Shown here in pieces: positions 11,495 to 22,617 of a stretch of DNA of 64,000 nt. Under the pieces are notes generated by a model, which worked only from the letters and a program-made list of their open reading frames with translations, had not been told where the DNA came from and searched no databases. Positions within the stretch are counted from its first letter, which is position 1; each line of letters begins with the position of its first letter. A program made the translations under genes and the position numbers. This stretch comes from Orbilia blumenaviensis (taxonomy: Eukaryota > Ascomycota > Orbiliomycetes > Orbiliales > Orbiliaceae), in assembly GCA_036872755.1 (NCBI GenBank), contig JAVHNS010000005.1, positions 1,674,001 through 1,738,000 of the forward strand. Direction: 5' to 3'.

Positions 11495-13860
11495 TTAGAA
11501 GAGTATCCCCAAAGCAATCATCCTCCATGGCCACCTTTCCCTATGGCTCCAATACTTATGCATAGCCTTTCCGTTCCCCCCGTTATTCACTGCGTTCCTC
11601 ACATTGACCAACCCGGTGCACCCATCGCTGCTTCCAGTTCCTGGTTCTTTCCATTCCCATCCTGCCTCCATTATATCGCCGAGACCAGCGAGTGCGCTTT
11701 CGCTACCCGGGATATCGGGCAACAGGAAGTACTCCACTTTTGAATTGATCGTCCCCAGATACCCGTGGTATGAAACTATGTCCTTCACCGAGTTTTTCGG
11801 TCCATCAAAATTTGAAACAATGATGTGAATATGGAAGGTCCCTATCGGGAGGGGCGGTATAATCCCCATGCTATCAGACGAGGAATGACTGGTCTTTGGC
11901 CGACGAGCTGCCGTCACGGATGCGGAGAACGAGCTCGGTGGGTTAGGCGCTGAAGGTGGGTTCAATGCTACTTCCAACCTCTTCTGAGCTTTCGATCGAG
12001 CAGTAGGAAGATGGCGGGTGAGTTCTTCAGCATCGATTGGAGTTGGTGACATTGGTGGTAAGCTAGTAGTTATTGCAGTTGAGCTAGTAGTTATTGCAGT
12101 TGAGCTAGTAGTTATTGCAGTTGAAGAGCTGGATCGCGAACGGTTATGGCGACTGCTACTACTACTCCGGCTCCTGCGCTCCGGCACGGCTGGAGTGTAA
12201 CCGTTTGCGGCCTTCGCCTTCTGAGGCGTTTGGCGGACTATCAGCGAGCGAAATTTATCGCCAGGTAGTTCGATCTTCTCACGGGGTCGGCAAACGGCCT
12301 GAAGAGTTCCCTTGTTGTCGCATGGAGCGCGAAGATACTGGAGTTTTGGAAAGCCACCATCGGTGATACTGTTTGCAAGGTGGATTTCTGCGGACCCGGT
12401 GTTCAGACAGTCCCAGTGGAGGAATCGAAGCGAACGAGATGCAAGGAGCGGGCGAAGAAAGAGGGTATCCGTTTCATCAATTTCTGGTGAATTTTCTTGA
12501 AGGATAGTAAACTTGTCAAGTTCACCAAGGTTCGCAAAGATTTTCATGATGAGAAGGAGAGAGCGGATGTCAAGGTTTATGAGGGAGAGTTTCTTCAAAG
12601 GGTTCTGGGGCGACGAAAAGTAGAAGGAAAGACTTCTATCCGTGAGCCCGGGTAGACACTCAAGACGAAGAGCCGTAAGTGACTTAGGGAGATACCAAAG
12701 AACTTCATCCGTGAACTGGTAGTAGGCAAAATGGGATGCGTATAAAGAAACAAGATTTGGGGTATACTGGAAGAGCGCTTTGAAGTCCTGAGGCATGAGC
12801 GAGGATATGGTATTCATCCCATGTAGGACCAAGGTTTCGAGATTCTGCCACTGAGCGTGGTAGGAGAGGAATCGCTGGACTTGGAGCGGGGGAAGTAGGT
12901 CAACTTCTTGACGGAATACCCCGTTCTCATCCAGATACCCGATATCATCGGGCGACGGTTCGAACTGTTGTTCGCCGACGAGAAGCCATACATGCTCCTT
13001 TAATTGTTTGCGGGTGCTGAGTGCCTGCCACAGCCTATCCGACCCCCTTCGCCATTCCTCGTCCCTTGGATTTCCGGGTACCTCAAGCCCCATCCCAAAT
13101 TCAAAGGTGGGATAGAATCCGACGAGCCTCTCTAGGTTCGGACAGCACATTACCACCCCTGCCGCCAGCGAATGTATATTCGAAATTTCAGGTCCCGATA
13201 GACTGAGATCGTAAGCTGGGAGCTTGAGCTCTACAACCAGCTCCGCGAAATCTGGACGGGAACGTAATGTGCGACATAGTAGATTTATCCGTGCACCGTA
13301 TTTTATCGCGTTCTTCTTGCTACTCCCGAAATGAAACTTCGAGTTTTCCGAGTCCGGCCCGTGCAATCGTATTTTCGAGTATCTACAGCGGTTCCACAAA
13401 TTAGCTTTTAGGACATCATATATTTGAAACATGCGCGCTCAACATACAGTAACCGCAGGGCACCTTTCGAAAACCTCTTATTAACCAACGACAACGAGCA
13501 AAGATCCCGCATAAAACAAGTATCGCATGGCGCTCCTATTGGACCACTTCCATGTATCACTCTCAACTCCTTCGCGATTTTCGTAAAGATATGATGCGGT
13601 ATCGGTGGTTTCGCATAGTTTGAATATGACGGTCCCTTGGCTCTTAACGATACGGAGTCTTTCGAAGAACTCGAACTCGGTGCCGGCGATATTGTCCTGT
13701 TCGCAGCCTCAGTTAGGTGCCTTGGTGTTGCCGGTGGCGTAACCGGCGTTACTGGCGAATTATTCCTGCTGCTGCTGAAAAACCCTCGTAGGGATGATTT
13801 TGACTTCTGCTTCTGCAGGACCAACGGCGCTGGCGGAGCGTGTGAAGATCTCGGTGTCAT
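11495..13860 (-). CDS. F-box/LRR-like protein, in two frames (frameshift or unrecognised intron)
   Basis: The first frame (13860..13408) has a Ser/Pro-rich N-terminus (SNNSPVTPVTPPATP) and then an F-box-like segment: PIPHHIFTKIAKEL, SLSLVNKRFSKGALRLLYV. The second frame (13432..11495) continues with IYDVLKANLWNRC and a long LRR-like region: NLERLVGF, NLETLVLHGM, NLVSLYAS, SLTALRLECLPGLTD, NPLKKLSLINLDI. A Ser/Arg-rich low-complexity part with a triplicated 21-nt repeat follows, then a 100-residue C-terminal tail. F-box/LRR proteins act as substrate adaptors in SCF ubiquitin ligases; that is family knowledge, not shown here. The frames meet at a GCGCGC string near 13431-13436, where one GC unit fewer would restore the frame. 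A 59-nt intron with a GTGCCC donor would also rejoin them but would remove the F-box end. It may be a recent pseudogene. Confidence 0.55.
12061..12123. repeat. 21-nt tandem repeat, three perfect copies
   Basis: Three identical 21-nt units lie inside the F-box-like coding frame. They encode, on the minus strand, a repeated Thr-Ala-Ile-Thr-Thr-Ser-Ser. The unit is a multiple of three, so copy-number change keeps the frame. Confidence 0.95.
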
Positions 13861-15640
13861 TCCTTCCTCGTCTTGCCGGCTTCCCCACAGTCCAGCAGAG
13901 CCCTGTCGAAATAGGAGATAGTTCGGAGCGAGAGTCCCAGTTGACTCCGCAAGTCGAAATCTTAGCGTCTAAAAAGGGAGAAAGTCCAAGCGAACGTTCA
14001 AATGCTGAGGAATTCGGATTCGAAGGTGATGGGAAATCGACAAATCCCCCGGTGCAGGAGAAAAGCGGGAGGAGGAGCTTGATATCGATTAGTGATAGTG
14101 ACACGGAAGGATTAAACCAAGGTGATGAGATATCATCCCTTCTTTTATTAGGAAATTGGGGTTGGATTGCTTCTTCAGGCGCCGGTGGTTCAAGCACGGT
14201 CCAGACATATAATCCAGGTAACATAAGACCTCCTAGGGAATGCCTTCCGAGAGCACTAAATGTCAACTAGTGTTTCTCCTCAGGAGCGTTTCGGTCAGCG
14301 CCTCTTTCTTGAGAACAGATTTAGCAGCACGTACGCATGTACGTTAGTTGCATCTCGGAAAGGGGCCAACTTTTGCGCAATAACTTGCCCTTGAGGCTGA
14401 AAACTTTTTCGGTAAAACGATTCCATTGAGCCTTGGAGCAAAAAGCGCATCTACGCCCGCGATATTCCGTGTTCGAACTCCGACCTTTCCATGTTCTTCT
14501 CTGCACAGACGGTTGACCGTTTTGCTTCGGTCGAAGGGTCCCCTGATTATTAAGAAATTACATGCAACTGCGGAGCCCAATACGGAGTTGATATCCAGGG
14601 ACCTCGTGCAATCCATGGGCCTTCGCTGCCAAAAACCCCTGTCGAAGCAGCCTGCGAGGGACATTTCGTGAAGCCCCTGTCCGAACCAACCCAACGCAGC
14701 GTTTAGCTAGCGGGCTTTAAATTTGGCAGGTTTGGGTGCGGCCACGACACCAACGGGAAGCGTGAACTTGCATGGCAGACCGTGAGGAGAAACGGAATGC
14801 CGCTTTGTCCAGGAATTAGTTTGGCAAGTGGTTTGGAACGCAGCGATATGTGATAGAACGAAATGGTTCAACTCGATAAGCACCAGATTCGAATTTCTTA
14901 GGAAATATCGAAATGTCTGGGATCTAACCTCACCAAGCTTTAATTTCCCATTACCTAATTAAATCTTGACAAGGGGTGCAGAAATGTTGGATTTCGGGAT
15001 CTGAAATGTGTTGATACGAGGTTCGTTTATGTTAGTGAAGGGTTAGCACATTCAGGAGAAAGCCTTTTGTAAAGGTAATAACCTTGAAAGATTGGAAGGT
15101 ATTGTTAGATTCGCTGGTTTCTAAGTCAATGAGTACAGGTAGAATTTATACGGAATACCAATCCCAGAACCCTACCCAGGAATCTCATACGATAATCCAA
15201 CCCATCTCGAAGCTTAAAACATAGTTTTTTGTAGCAGTGGTAGCGCCAGGTTAGTTAGTATTCATAATTTCTTTAGAGCAAATGTAATTTAGTATAGACA
15301 AGTTCCAAAGAGCCTAGCCTACATTTTGGAGAACCTGAAGGAGAATCCTAGGTGTCAAAATTGGAAGATTGGTGTCGTGGATGGCAGTTTCAAACGCCTT
15401 TGGCCACGAGCTTGTATAAGTACAGATTCCACCTCTGAGACGATTTATCCAACTTCCCTCTTGACTTAAAAACGTTCCACCTACTTTCAATGCTTCTTTG
15501 GTCTCTCGCCTATTATTTCATTGGGCACTCCACCGTTCCAAGGTACCCCCCTTTTTCTTTCTTCAACTTTAGCCGTATCAGGTCAATATTTCAAGGGCCC
15601 GACTGATTGCCCCAGTAAGCTACAGTAACTCAACGCTTGT
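13861..15640. other. Intergenic region with possible small relics
   Basis: An open plus-strand frame at 13794-14270 (158 codons, Ser/Glu-rich) overlaps the start of the F-box-like gene and has no family motif, so I do not call it a gene. A fragment at 14426-14671 is described separately. The rest is A/T-rich non-coding sequence, with a pyrimidine-rich stretch just before copy A (15480-15570). Confidence 0.4.
14426..14671 (+). pseudogene. Possible retropepsin-like retroelement fragment
   Basis: The 81-codon frame contains a segment ending ..TAEPNTELISRDLVQSMGL. This resembles the stretch after the catalytic DSGA in retroelement aspartic proteases (N-[FL]-IS-x-[DE]-L-[VA]-x-x-[LM]-GL). The catalytic triplet itself is not intact, and no reverse transcriptase or LTR lies next to it. 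This is a weak call that a profile search could overturn. Confidence 0.2.
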
Positions 15641-16339
15641 ATGGCACTAACTGCCAAGTTTCGGGGCTTCTTCCTTAGGGCTAGGCCCGCTGGCGTCGAA
15701 AAAGCCGTGCTGAATGACCGATCTCGGGACGAGGAAGAGGAGGGGGAGTTGTTGGATAAGAATAGAGTACCAGCCTTAGCAAGATTGGAGGATGCGTTCA
15801 GAATATGGTTGAGGGAAGGTATGGGTGTGACTCGCTTTGTAAAGCACTGGGCCAGTCGTCTCGTGTGGCCCGTCGATACCCCAGGTAGAATGGGATATCG
15901 ACGCTGGCTGCGAGAGGGCGTTGACCTCGGTGTGAACCCGGAGGTAGGCGGCCACCGCCTCTATGGAAGAGACCACAGAAGTAGCGAACTGCGTACCGTT
16001 CATCCCAGAGACTGGAAAACAAACCTGGTTGAGTCGGCCCGGCTACCAAGCGCTGTGCCCCACCAGTATTATCAAACTTTCGCGCGGGATATGTAGTACA
16101 ATTTCCCGCACGGTTTCGAAAATACGGAGGCAGAGTATCTGACTTTCCTTTGCTGGTTTAGACTTCCGCGGGTGGGGGTGGGGGTGGGACCGGATTATAG
16201 TTGGTCGCGAGACTCGAATGACTACTCGTGCAGGAGCTTCTATAGCGCTCAATACGCACGCGCCGATTTACCACCCCTCGATCCACGTTGCCTTAGCCTC
16301 GTGGAAAGTCATGCAAGCTATTCTACCATTACACGGTAG
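15641..16339 (+). CDS. Tandem orphan family, copy A (short form, in-frame TAG at 16094-16096)
   Basis: An unrecognised family. The frame opens with MALTAKFRGFFLRARP, a basic amphipathic start like those of copies C and D. It lacks the long first exon of B, C and E. The family core is clear: GYRRWLREGVD, LYGRDHR, RTVHPRDW, YYQTFARDM. A TAG codon then stands exactly where copies D and E have Trp. The same frame stays open for 80 more codons to 16339. This extension retains homology: YNFPHGF (YSHPNGF in D), AEYLTFLCW (EEYSAFEEW in E) and SFYSAQ (SFYQAQ in D). Conventional translation gives 151 aa; a Trp or readthrough product would be about 232 aa. There is no signal peptide or membrane segment. 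Function unknown. Confidence 0.5.
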
Positions 16340-17610
16340 AGGGCTAAGTCGCTGTGAAATTTATATTAAGAGTGGTTGCAGAAATTCGAACGATAAAAAT
16401 ATCGCTCTTGGAGACCTCCCCGAGGCCTTACCCTCCACTTTCGCAGCAATTCATTGTCCGCCATCGTCATGGGCCAATTCCTTTTCCCAATTTAGAGAAT
16501 ATTTGGCTACTAGATTGGCTACTATAGCTTGGTTAAGGAAATTCAAGGTATTGTCGACTCATTTATATATAGCCTAGTGGGTTTTGAAATTTTATGAATT
16601 CGCTAGCATAACTTTGATAATTTAACAGAATTATGCAAACCCCTTGGTTGCTGCCTGGAACTTCCCAACGTTGTATTTTTAACCAACAATGTGTTGATAT
16701 GTATACCTGCCACCAGCTGGACCGGGTGCATGAGGTCTTGGATTGATATAAGAAAATTACTACAAGGAGGTACCATAGGGGTTCGGGACCAATAGAAACA
16801 TAAATTTAGAGTATGTACTTTTCCCATTCATTTGCTTTATACGCGAAGCCATTCATGTAGTTTATATTGTTGACAAGCATCTCTGTTCTTAGTTTCGTGC
16901 TCTGTCCTATATATACGCTATACCCAGATGTCTAAAGGGTTTAAACGAAGTTCTAGCGGGATGGTTAGTCTTTGTATCATGGCAAAATTGTGTTAACTAT
17001 AAAAGTAATCTACACGCGTAAATTGATGATTTTGATAGCTTAATAGACTGGTGTATCAGATTATTTCTGACGGCAGACCGAACATCAGATTGCAAGTCCA
17101 CGAGATGCCTTGAAGGTTTTGGTGACAGAAAATCCAATGCTTCCCTGTGTATATATACACTATTTTAATAGTGGACTTCAATGAGCCGAGACGAAAAAAG
17201 CTGCCTATGGTAATGGCACCAGTCTCGTAACGTTGCCTAATACCCAACCTAGCTTTGCTAACCTAAGACACGTTACTATGGGATCGATGGAATATAAATG
17301 TCAACACCGAGCATCAGGAAGCTTAAATTCTAAACCTCATTTCCTTCACTTCCTTCTTCACTTCCTTCTTCACTTCCTTCTTCACTTCCTTCATCTCCAG
17401 ATCCTTTAACGTCAATCTCACAACATCCTTCAGTACGCATCTGTCAACCAATTACTCTTCTATCGATTCTTTTGTTCTTACCATCACACGCGTTTTGTGA
17501 TATCTCCCATCAGCTCAGTCAGAAATTGGCTATCACTCCCTGATCCTTTAGTTTCGGATCCGTACCCAGACATTCTCACGTCTTAGTTTCGTGTCTCGAA
17601 TCCATTAACG
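16340..17610. other. Intergenic region between copies A and B
   Basis: No gene is supported. It contains a stretch at 16667-16700 that reappears almost identically downstream of copy C (21683-21717), and a 12-nt tandem repeat at 17347-17394 in the pyrimidine-rich leader of copy B. Confidence 0.55.
17347..17394. repeat. 12-nt tandem pyrimidine repeat (four units)
   Basis: Four units of CACTTCCTTCTT, the last with one change, lie about 220 nt before the start codon of copy B. Such CT-rich tracts are common in fungal promoters and leaders, so a regulatory part is possible but not shown. Confidence 0.85.
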
Positions 17611-18817
17611 ATGATCTTCATCAAGAAACTAGTCAGTTTCTTTAACTGCTTCTCAGGGAGGAGCCAGAAAAAAGAGAACCCGAATGAGCAGGTATTCTCT
17701 AGACACATGCTCCTCGTTGCCCCAATCACCACTGGAATCGTTTTCGTTCAGCTACCGCCTGGGGGGGAAGATCCCAGCACTATTACACCCCCACCCAAAG
17801 CCCGTGTTACAGAGACTAGCACTTTTGCTGCTAGATCTTGCTGTTCAATGCCGGCCTATGGCCAGGAGGAGCTTGCCAGTATTGGGATGGTCCCCATACC
17901 GGCCTGGGGAGCGAGCCTCTCCATGGGGAACATCGGAGAAGAGGAGGAGCATATCAAGAGGCACCGTCGATACGCCTTCTTGAATAAGAGGGGTATCAAT
18001 GCCCCCACAACTGTCATTGGGCCAACCAGATGTGAGTGATACATGCATGTTTATTTTTTTATACATCCTTACCTAATTAACTAATACTAATACTAATGCA
18101 TTTGATCTTAAAGTGCGGGCCTTAGAAGACTACCAGAGATTGGAGGAGCGAGCGATGGGGCGGGTTGCCCACCCATTACCAGCTCTGACGGAAGGGACCC
18201 ATTGTGGGACCGACCCAATTGCCCAAACGAATAAAGACGAAGAGTCCCAGATCGGGATCGAGGGAAAGTCCCTCTTCGACCGAGTTGCAAGAGCGTTTAA
18301 GCTCGAAAGGGTGGCGGGGTCAATGGGCATTGGACGACGTGGTGTCAGCCAAAGGGCCAGCTCCACCCCAGAGCCAGTTGGGAACTCATTTAGCATGGGT
18401 TTCCGACGATGGCTCAGGGATGGAGTTGACCCGGCGGCCGACCCACGGGCGTCTAACCTATACCTCTTTGGCCACGACAATAGAGGCAACGGTCCGAAGA
18501 GGACAGTGTTCCCACGGGAATGGGACACCACTGTCATCACCACGGTAGAGAAGCCTCGTACAGTCCCAGCCAAGTACTACAGGGACTTCACCAGGGATGC
18601 GTAGTATACATCCCCGTATGGGTTTGAGAGTCCTGCCGCGGAGTACGCCGCCTTCCAACAATGGTTGGAAGACAAAGACGACTCTGGAAGCCTAAGGGCA
18701 TCGACAGAGTCATTTGCAAGCTTTTACGAAGCTCAGGGCGTAAACCCACCACCAAGCCACCTAAGTTCGTTTGCCCCAGTTGAAAATTGGACTTCTGTTG
18801 CCCCGTTTATCTGGTAA
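17611..18817 (+). CDS. Tandem orphan family, copy B (in-frame TAG at 18602-18604)
   Basis: Two exons, 17611..18031 and 18114..18604, join in phase (303 aa to the TAG). Exon 1 starts with a hydrophobic/basic segment (MIFIKKLVSFFNCF, then KK). It carries VAPITTGIVF, PAYGQEELASIGMVPIPAW and, before the splice, RYAFLNKRGINAPTTVIGPTR. Exon 2 carries LRALEDYQRLEERA, FRRWLRDGVDPAADPRAS, GPKRTVFPREWDT and KYYRDFTRDA. The intron (18032-18113) has several ACTAAT branch-like motifs. TAG replaces the Trp found in copies D and E. The frame then continues for 70 codons, ending at 18817 with NWTSVAPF.W and stop, exactly as copy D ends. Either a recent nonsense change or tolerated readthrough would fit. Function unknown. 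Confidence 0.62.
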
Positions 18818-20470
18818 ACGACGGCTTTCACGGAGCAGCTGGGGGCTCCTATCGCCCCAGTCGACGGGTGGGGAAAACCCGCCGACAAACAAGAACCCCG
18901 TACCTTATGCCGATAGCGATCTGTAAGTATCTGAATCCCCCGCATAGTATACCTATATACGAGATGCTAATATGCGGATAGCAGCAGCCGGCTGGCCTCC
19001 CTCTTTTGTCTCTCTTTCGTCTCTCTGTTTTTTTTTTTTTTTTTCATTCCTTTTTTTGTCTCTGCTTGCTTTGTTTCCCTTGTTTCCCCCCTACCAGCTC
19101 CGGGTGTATCGCCTTTCTTACTCTCTCCTTCTATATTCTCTACCGCAATCATCGGGTGCCATCCCCATTTCTCTTCCGCTCTTCACCCAGACAAAGCTTG
19201 CTTGTGAGTTAACCAGCATAGTGTAATGTTGGATTTATTGAATGAAAATGCGTTGCCGAGTTGCTCAGCCAGGAGAAGCACCAATGCCAAAAGTAAACCC
19301 TTAGTTTCAATGTAGCGTAGCTCTAAGCGTAGTCTCGGTCCCCTCTAAGCGTAACAATTAACAATAATTATACATTGTAGTTTCACTTCATATGCTCTTG
19401 CGTACCTAGGTATACACATTTATTTCGAAAAATTTGAGCGACTTATGGTCCCATCGGCCATTATATATAAAGCATACCATTTCGGTGTTAATCACAACTC
19501 TGGTTCGATAGCCTTAGAATCCTAGACCCTGGAAGGTAGACATAAGATCGAAAATACTAGTATAGTGGTATTGATACCAGATCAAAACTGTCCCCCAAAT
19601 GCGGTTTAATCTCGGGCCGCTTCATGGAGGCCGCTCAACGAGACTGGAAGTATCTAGAAAGTTTTAAACTCTCGAGATATATATATCGATAATGATAGCA
19701 TGAACCCCATTCCACATTATAGTCAATCTGATACTTCATTTCCCCTGGCATGCATGCGAAGTGTGTGAAGTGAGCATCTGGGCCATACTGAAATGTTCGA
19801 CGCGCACCAAATTGCAAACTACTTACTTAACATGACATCTGAACGGTCTTGTTGCCCGTGATACAGCTACGCTATTTGCGCATCTGACAATGCTTACATT
19901 TTTTTTTCTTTTCTTTTCTTTTTTTTTTTTTGATGTTTTCTCTTATTGTGGAACTCGAAAAGCTAAATTACGCCATACATAGATCTAGACCTTCAGGGCC
20001 ATGAGTTTATATAGCCACTACGGGTAATTAACGCAATATTGAAGGCGCACGCGCACTGGATTAGCATTCGTACTTGATATGCTAGGATGATAACGTTCAG
20101 GGCAATAACTAGTTTTATAGAACAAAGTTATATCTCGTAAACCAGATGCCTTTTAGCAAAGCTGAAAGGTTCTTAAAGGGTCCTGGTGGAGAATGATAAT
20201 GAGGTTACAATACTTGCGAGATAGGTCAGTATGCGTAATATGACGCCGACGCCGAGATCATGGCAAAACCCGAATCACCAATGTCTAGTACAAGCCGATA
20301 CACATCGCCCTCCAGCATTCTCTCTTGCAATCTCGTCCACCTCTTCTTCCAACCATCGCGACTTTCATCTTCAATCCATCTTCAATCCATCCTGCCCGGT
20401 GTTCACTCAAAATTCGACAGCCTTTTTCACGAAAGAAGTTCTTTCCCCCAAACCTTTCACGGAAGCAAAT
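18818..20470. other. Intergenic region between copies B and C
   Basis: It begins with the copy B 3' hairpin (18832-18849). A T-rich tract (about 19028-19060) and a second at about 19897-19930 follow. Frames here are short or low-complexity. The stretch before 20471 is pyrimidine-rich and is probably the leader of copy C; the upstream in-frame extension to 20231 was not accepted as coding. Confidence 0.5.
18832..18849 (+). other. Short 3' hairpin downstream of copy B, shared with copies C and E
   Basis: GGAGC pairs with GCTCC around an 8-nt loop, 15 nt after the distal stop codon. A similar stem follows copy C (21423-21439), and a shorter GAGC/GCTC stem follows copy E (26224-26238). Loop sequences differ, which suggests the stem is inherited from the common ancestral 3' region. 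Confidence 0.45.
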
Positions 20471-21395
20471 ATGTTGACAAAGAAGTTCTTTGGTGCCTTC
20501 CGCCGTAAGGCAAAGAAGCAGGAGGCGGCATCCTTGAGCTCCCCCCAAATCTCAATCATTGCGCCCCTAACCGTTGGGATCATCCGTCTCGGACTCCCAC
20601 AATCCCCAGACACCCCCAAGGGAGGGTCAGAACCAGGGTACCAGGAATCATCCCACAGTGTCATAATTGGAGCATATGGCTCTTTAGGTCGAGGGTCTTC
20701 CTTATCGTTACCGACTTATGGCCAAGAAGACTTGGTCAGTATTGACCTCGTCCCGGTTCCTTCGTTTCCAAGGAGCCTTTCGACGGATCGTTTAGACGAA
20801 GATCCGTCACACCTCGCTCGTCACTTTCGCTACGAGATGTTAAAGACGAGGGGCATTCGGGCCCCAACTATTATAGTTGGGCCAACTAGATGTAAGTTAG
20901 CACTGTGGGTGTCGTTTTTGGGAGTTGTGTCGTAATAACTAACCATGGTAACTGTCTTAATGAATAGTGAGGGCCCTCGAGGCATACGAGAAGCTGGAAG
21001 AAAGAGCAGCAGAGGGAGTTAATCGCCCTCTAGCTGTTAACTCTAGAACAGAAGCTGATAATGGAGGGTGGCAGCGTGGGTTAGATGGCGTCGCTGACGT
21101 AGAAGCCCGTACAAAGGGCAAGAATAGAAAGTCCATCCCACAGGGGATGGCACGTATTCTCCACACTGTAAAGCGGGGGATAATGGGTCTAGGCGCCAGT
21201 GGAAGCCGAAAGGGTGGCCCCATCAAAGAGCCCTCTGAGGGCCCTATTACCATGGGCCCACAGCTGTGGCTCCGCGAGGGGGTCACCCTGGGAGCCAATC
21301 CACGGGCGTCGAGCCCTCATCTGTACGGCCGAGACAGTGACGGGCCGAAGAGAACTGTTCACCCACGGGAGTGGGAAACCGAACTAGTGAGGTAG
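20471..21395 (+). CDS. Tandem orphan family, copy C (C-terminally truncated)
   Basis: Exons 20471..20891 and 20968..21395 give 282 aa. Exon 1 is 421 nt, the same length as in copy B. The start MLTKKFFGAFRRKAKK is a basic amphipathic segment shared with D. It is followed by IAPLTVGIIRLGLP, LPTYGQEDLVSIDLVPVPSFPRS, RYEMLKTRGIRAPTIIVGPTR, then (exon 2) LRALEAYEKLEERA, WLREGVTLGANPRASS, LYGRD and GPKRTVHPREW. The frame stops seven residues after this block. The sequence then passes directly into 3'-flank-like DNA with the shared hairpin, so the last 90 or so codons have been lost by deletion. I chose Met 20471 because the conserved start motif begins there. Function unknown; the product may still be made. 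Confidence 0.6.
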
Positions 21396-22617
21396 TTTAC
21401 AGCCCTTTGCAAATGCAAATCTGGAGCAGTAGAGGCTCCTATTGACCAGCCAAAATTCTCCAGCCTTTTGTTAACTTTGCTTTTTCTTCCACTATTATTA
21501 TTTTACTCGACTACCAGAGCAGTAGTTCCGAATACCAATTCTTATAATTAATAATTATTATTTCCCCATTTCATCTCAAATTTGAATTTAACTTGACGTT
21601 ACACACTGCAACCTACCCAGGCAGTTACCCTTGTTAACTTCCGCATCTAGACGACAACACTTTGTTGAGATTCCGTTTTAGGAACGTTGTATTTTTCTAA
21701 CCAAAATGTGTTGATATCAGGGCAACGCTCACTGGAGCTCATGGCGAGGCTAGTTACGAGATTAGACTAGTAGAGAGGGTCAATTTGAGTGGACGATACG
21801 AAAGGAGATTCAATTAGGGCTCTTAGGTAACACTGAGTAAAATTACTTGACATTTTGCGCGTACAGCATTAGTGATAACTATTTATGTTCTCTCCAGCTG
21901 TAGTGTGGATCCCAACAAAATATACCCAGACTTGTAGTATACGACACTCTGATAGCGAGGTTACGTTCATATGTGCATACTAGTACGGTTTCGACTATAT
22001 ATGTATATCTTCAGATAGGGAGGCATGATATTAGTCCTTAATACATTCGAGTCATTTTAGGAGAGTTTTGACCTAAATATTGTACAATGTGTTATATAGT
22101 CTGGGCATTGGAGTGGCGGTAGGGAAGACATAGATATTTCGATAAGGGTAGAATAGATGAAGTTAAATTATAGTCAAAGGATTCCCTAGGATACTATAGC
22201 TCCCGCCAGTGAAGAACCCGAGGGAATTGATTAAATGTCGGTGTGTCGAGAGTTCGAAGTCTATGGGGATTGCGTAGTCACTGATAGGCCCAACTAGGGC
22301 CGAGCTCGAGTACATCTAAAGCCGAGATGAATTGATCCATAGCAACGTATCTTTCTATATGAATTCAGATTTAGGTTAAACCCTTCGTTTTCTTTCATCT
22401 TTTCTCATTCACTCCCCTCACTTCTCATACTTCTATCAACCCTCTTCATAACAACCTTTCGCCATATACCCCTATCGATTGACCCCATCAATCCCCCTGA
22501 GATCATAAAGTTTTCATTATCAGCAAACCTTTAAGCCCGTCAGAGCACTTCCCTTCACGTTCAGACGCGTTTTTCATCCTCACCAAGCTCCGCACATCAC
22601 CAAAACCCGTTGCCAAA
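21396..22617. other. Intergenic region between copies C and D
   Basis: It holds the copy C 3' hairpin (21423-21439) and a segment (21683-21717) duplicated from downstream of copy A. A CT-rich leader (about 22388-22560) precedes copy D. No gene is supported. Confidence 0.55.

Noticed and set aside
13794..14270. Plus-strand frame of 158 codons rich in Ser and Glu
   Set aside because: It overlaps the start of the opposite-strand F-box-like gene, has no family motif and no clear promoter or partner exon.
20231..20470. Upstream in-frame extension of copy C by 80 codons
   Set aside because: The extension is pyrimidine-rich leader-like sequence; the family's conserved basic start begins at Met 20471, and exon 1 then equals copy B's 421 nt.
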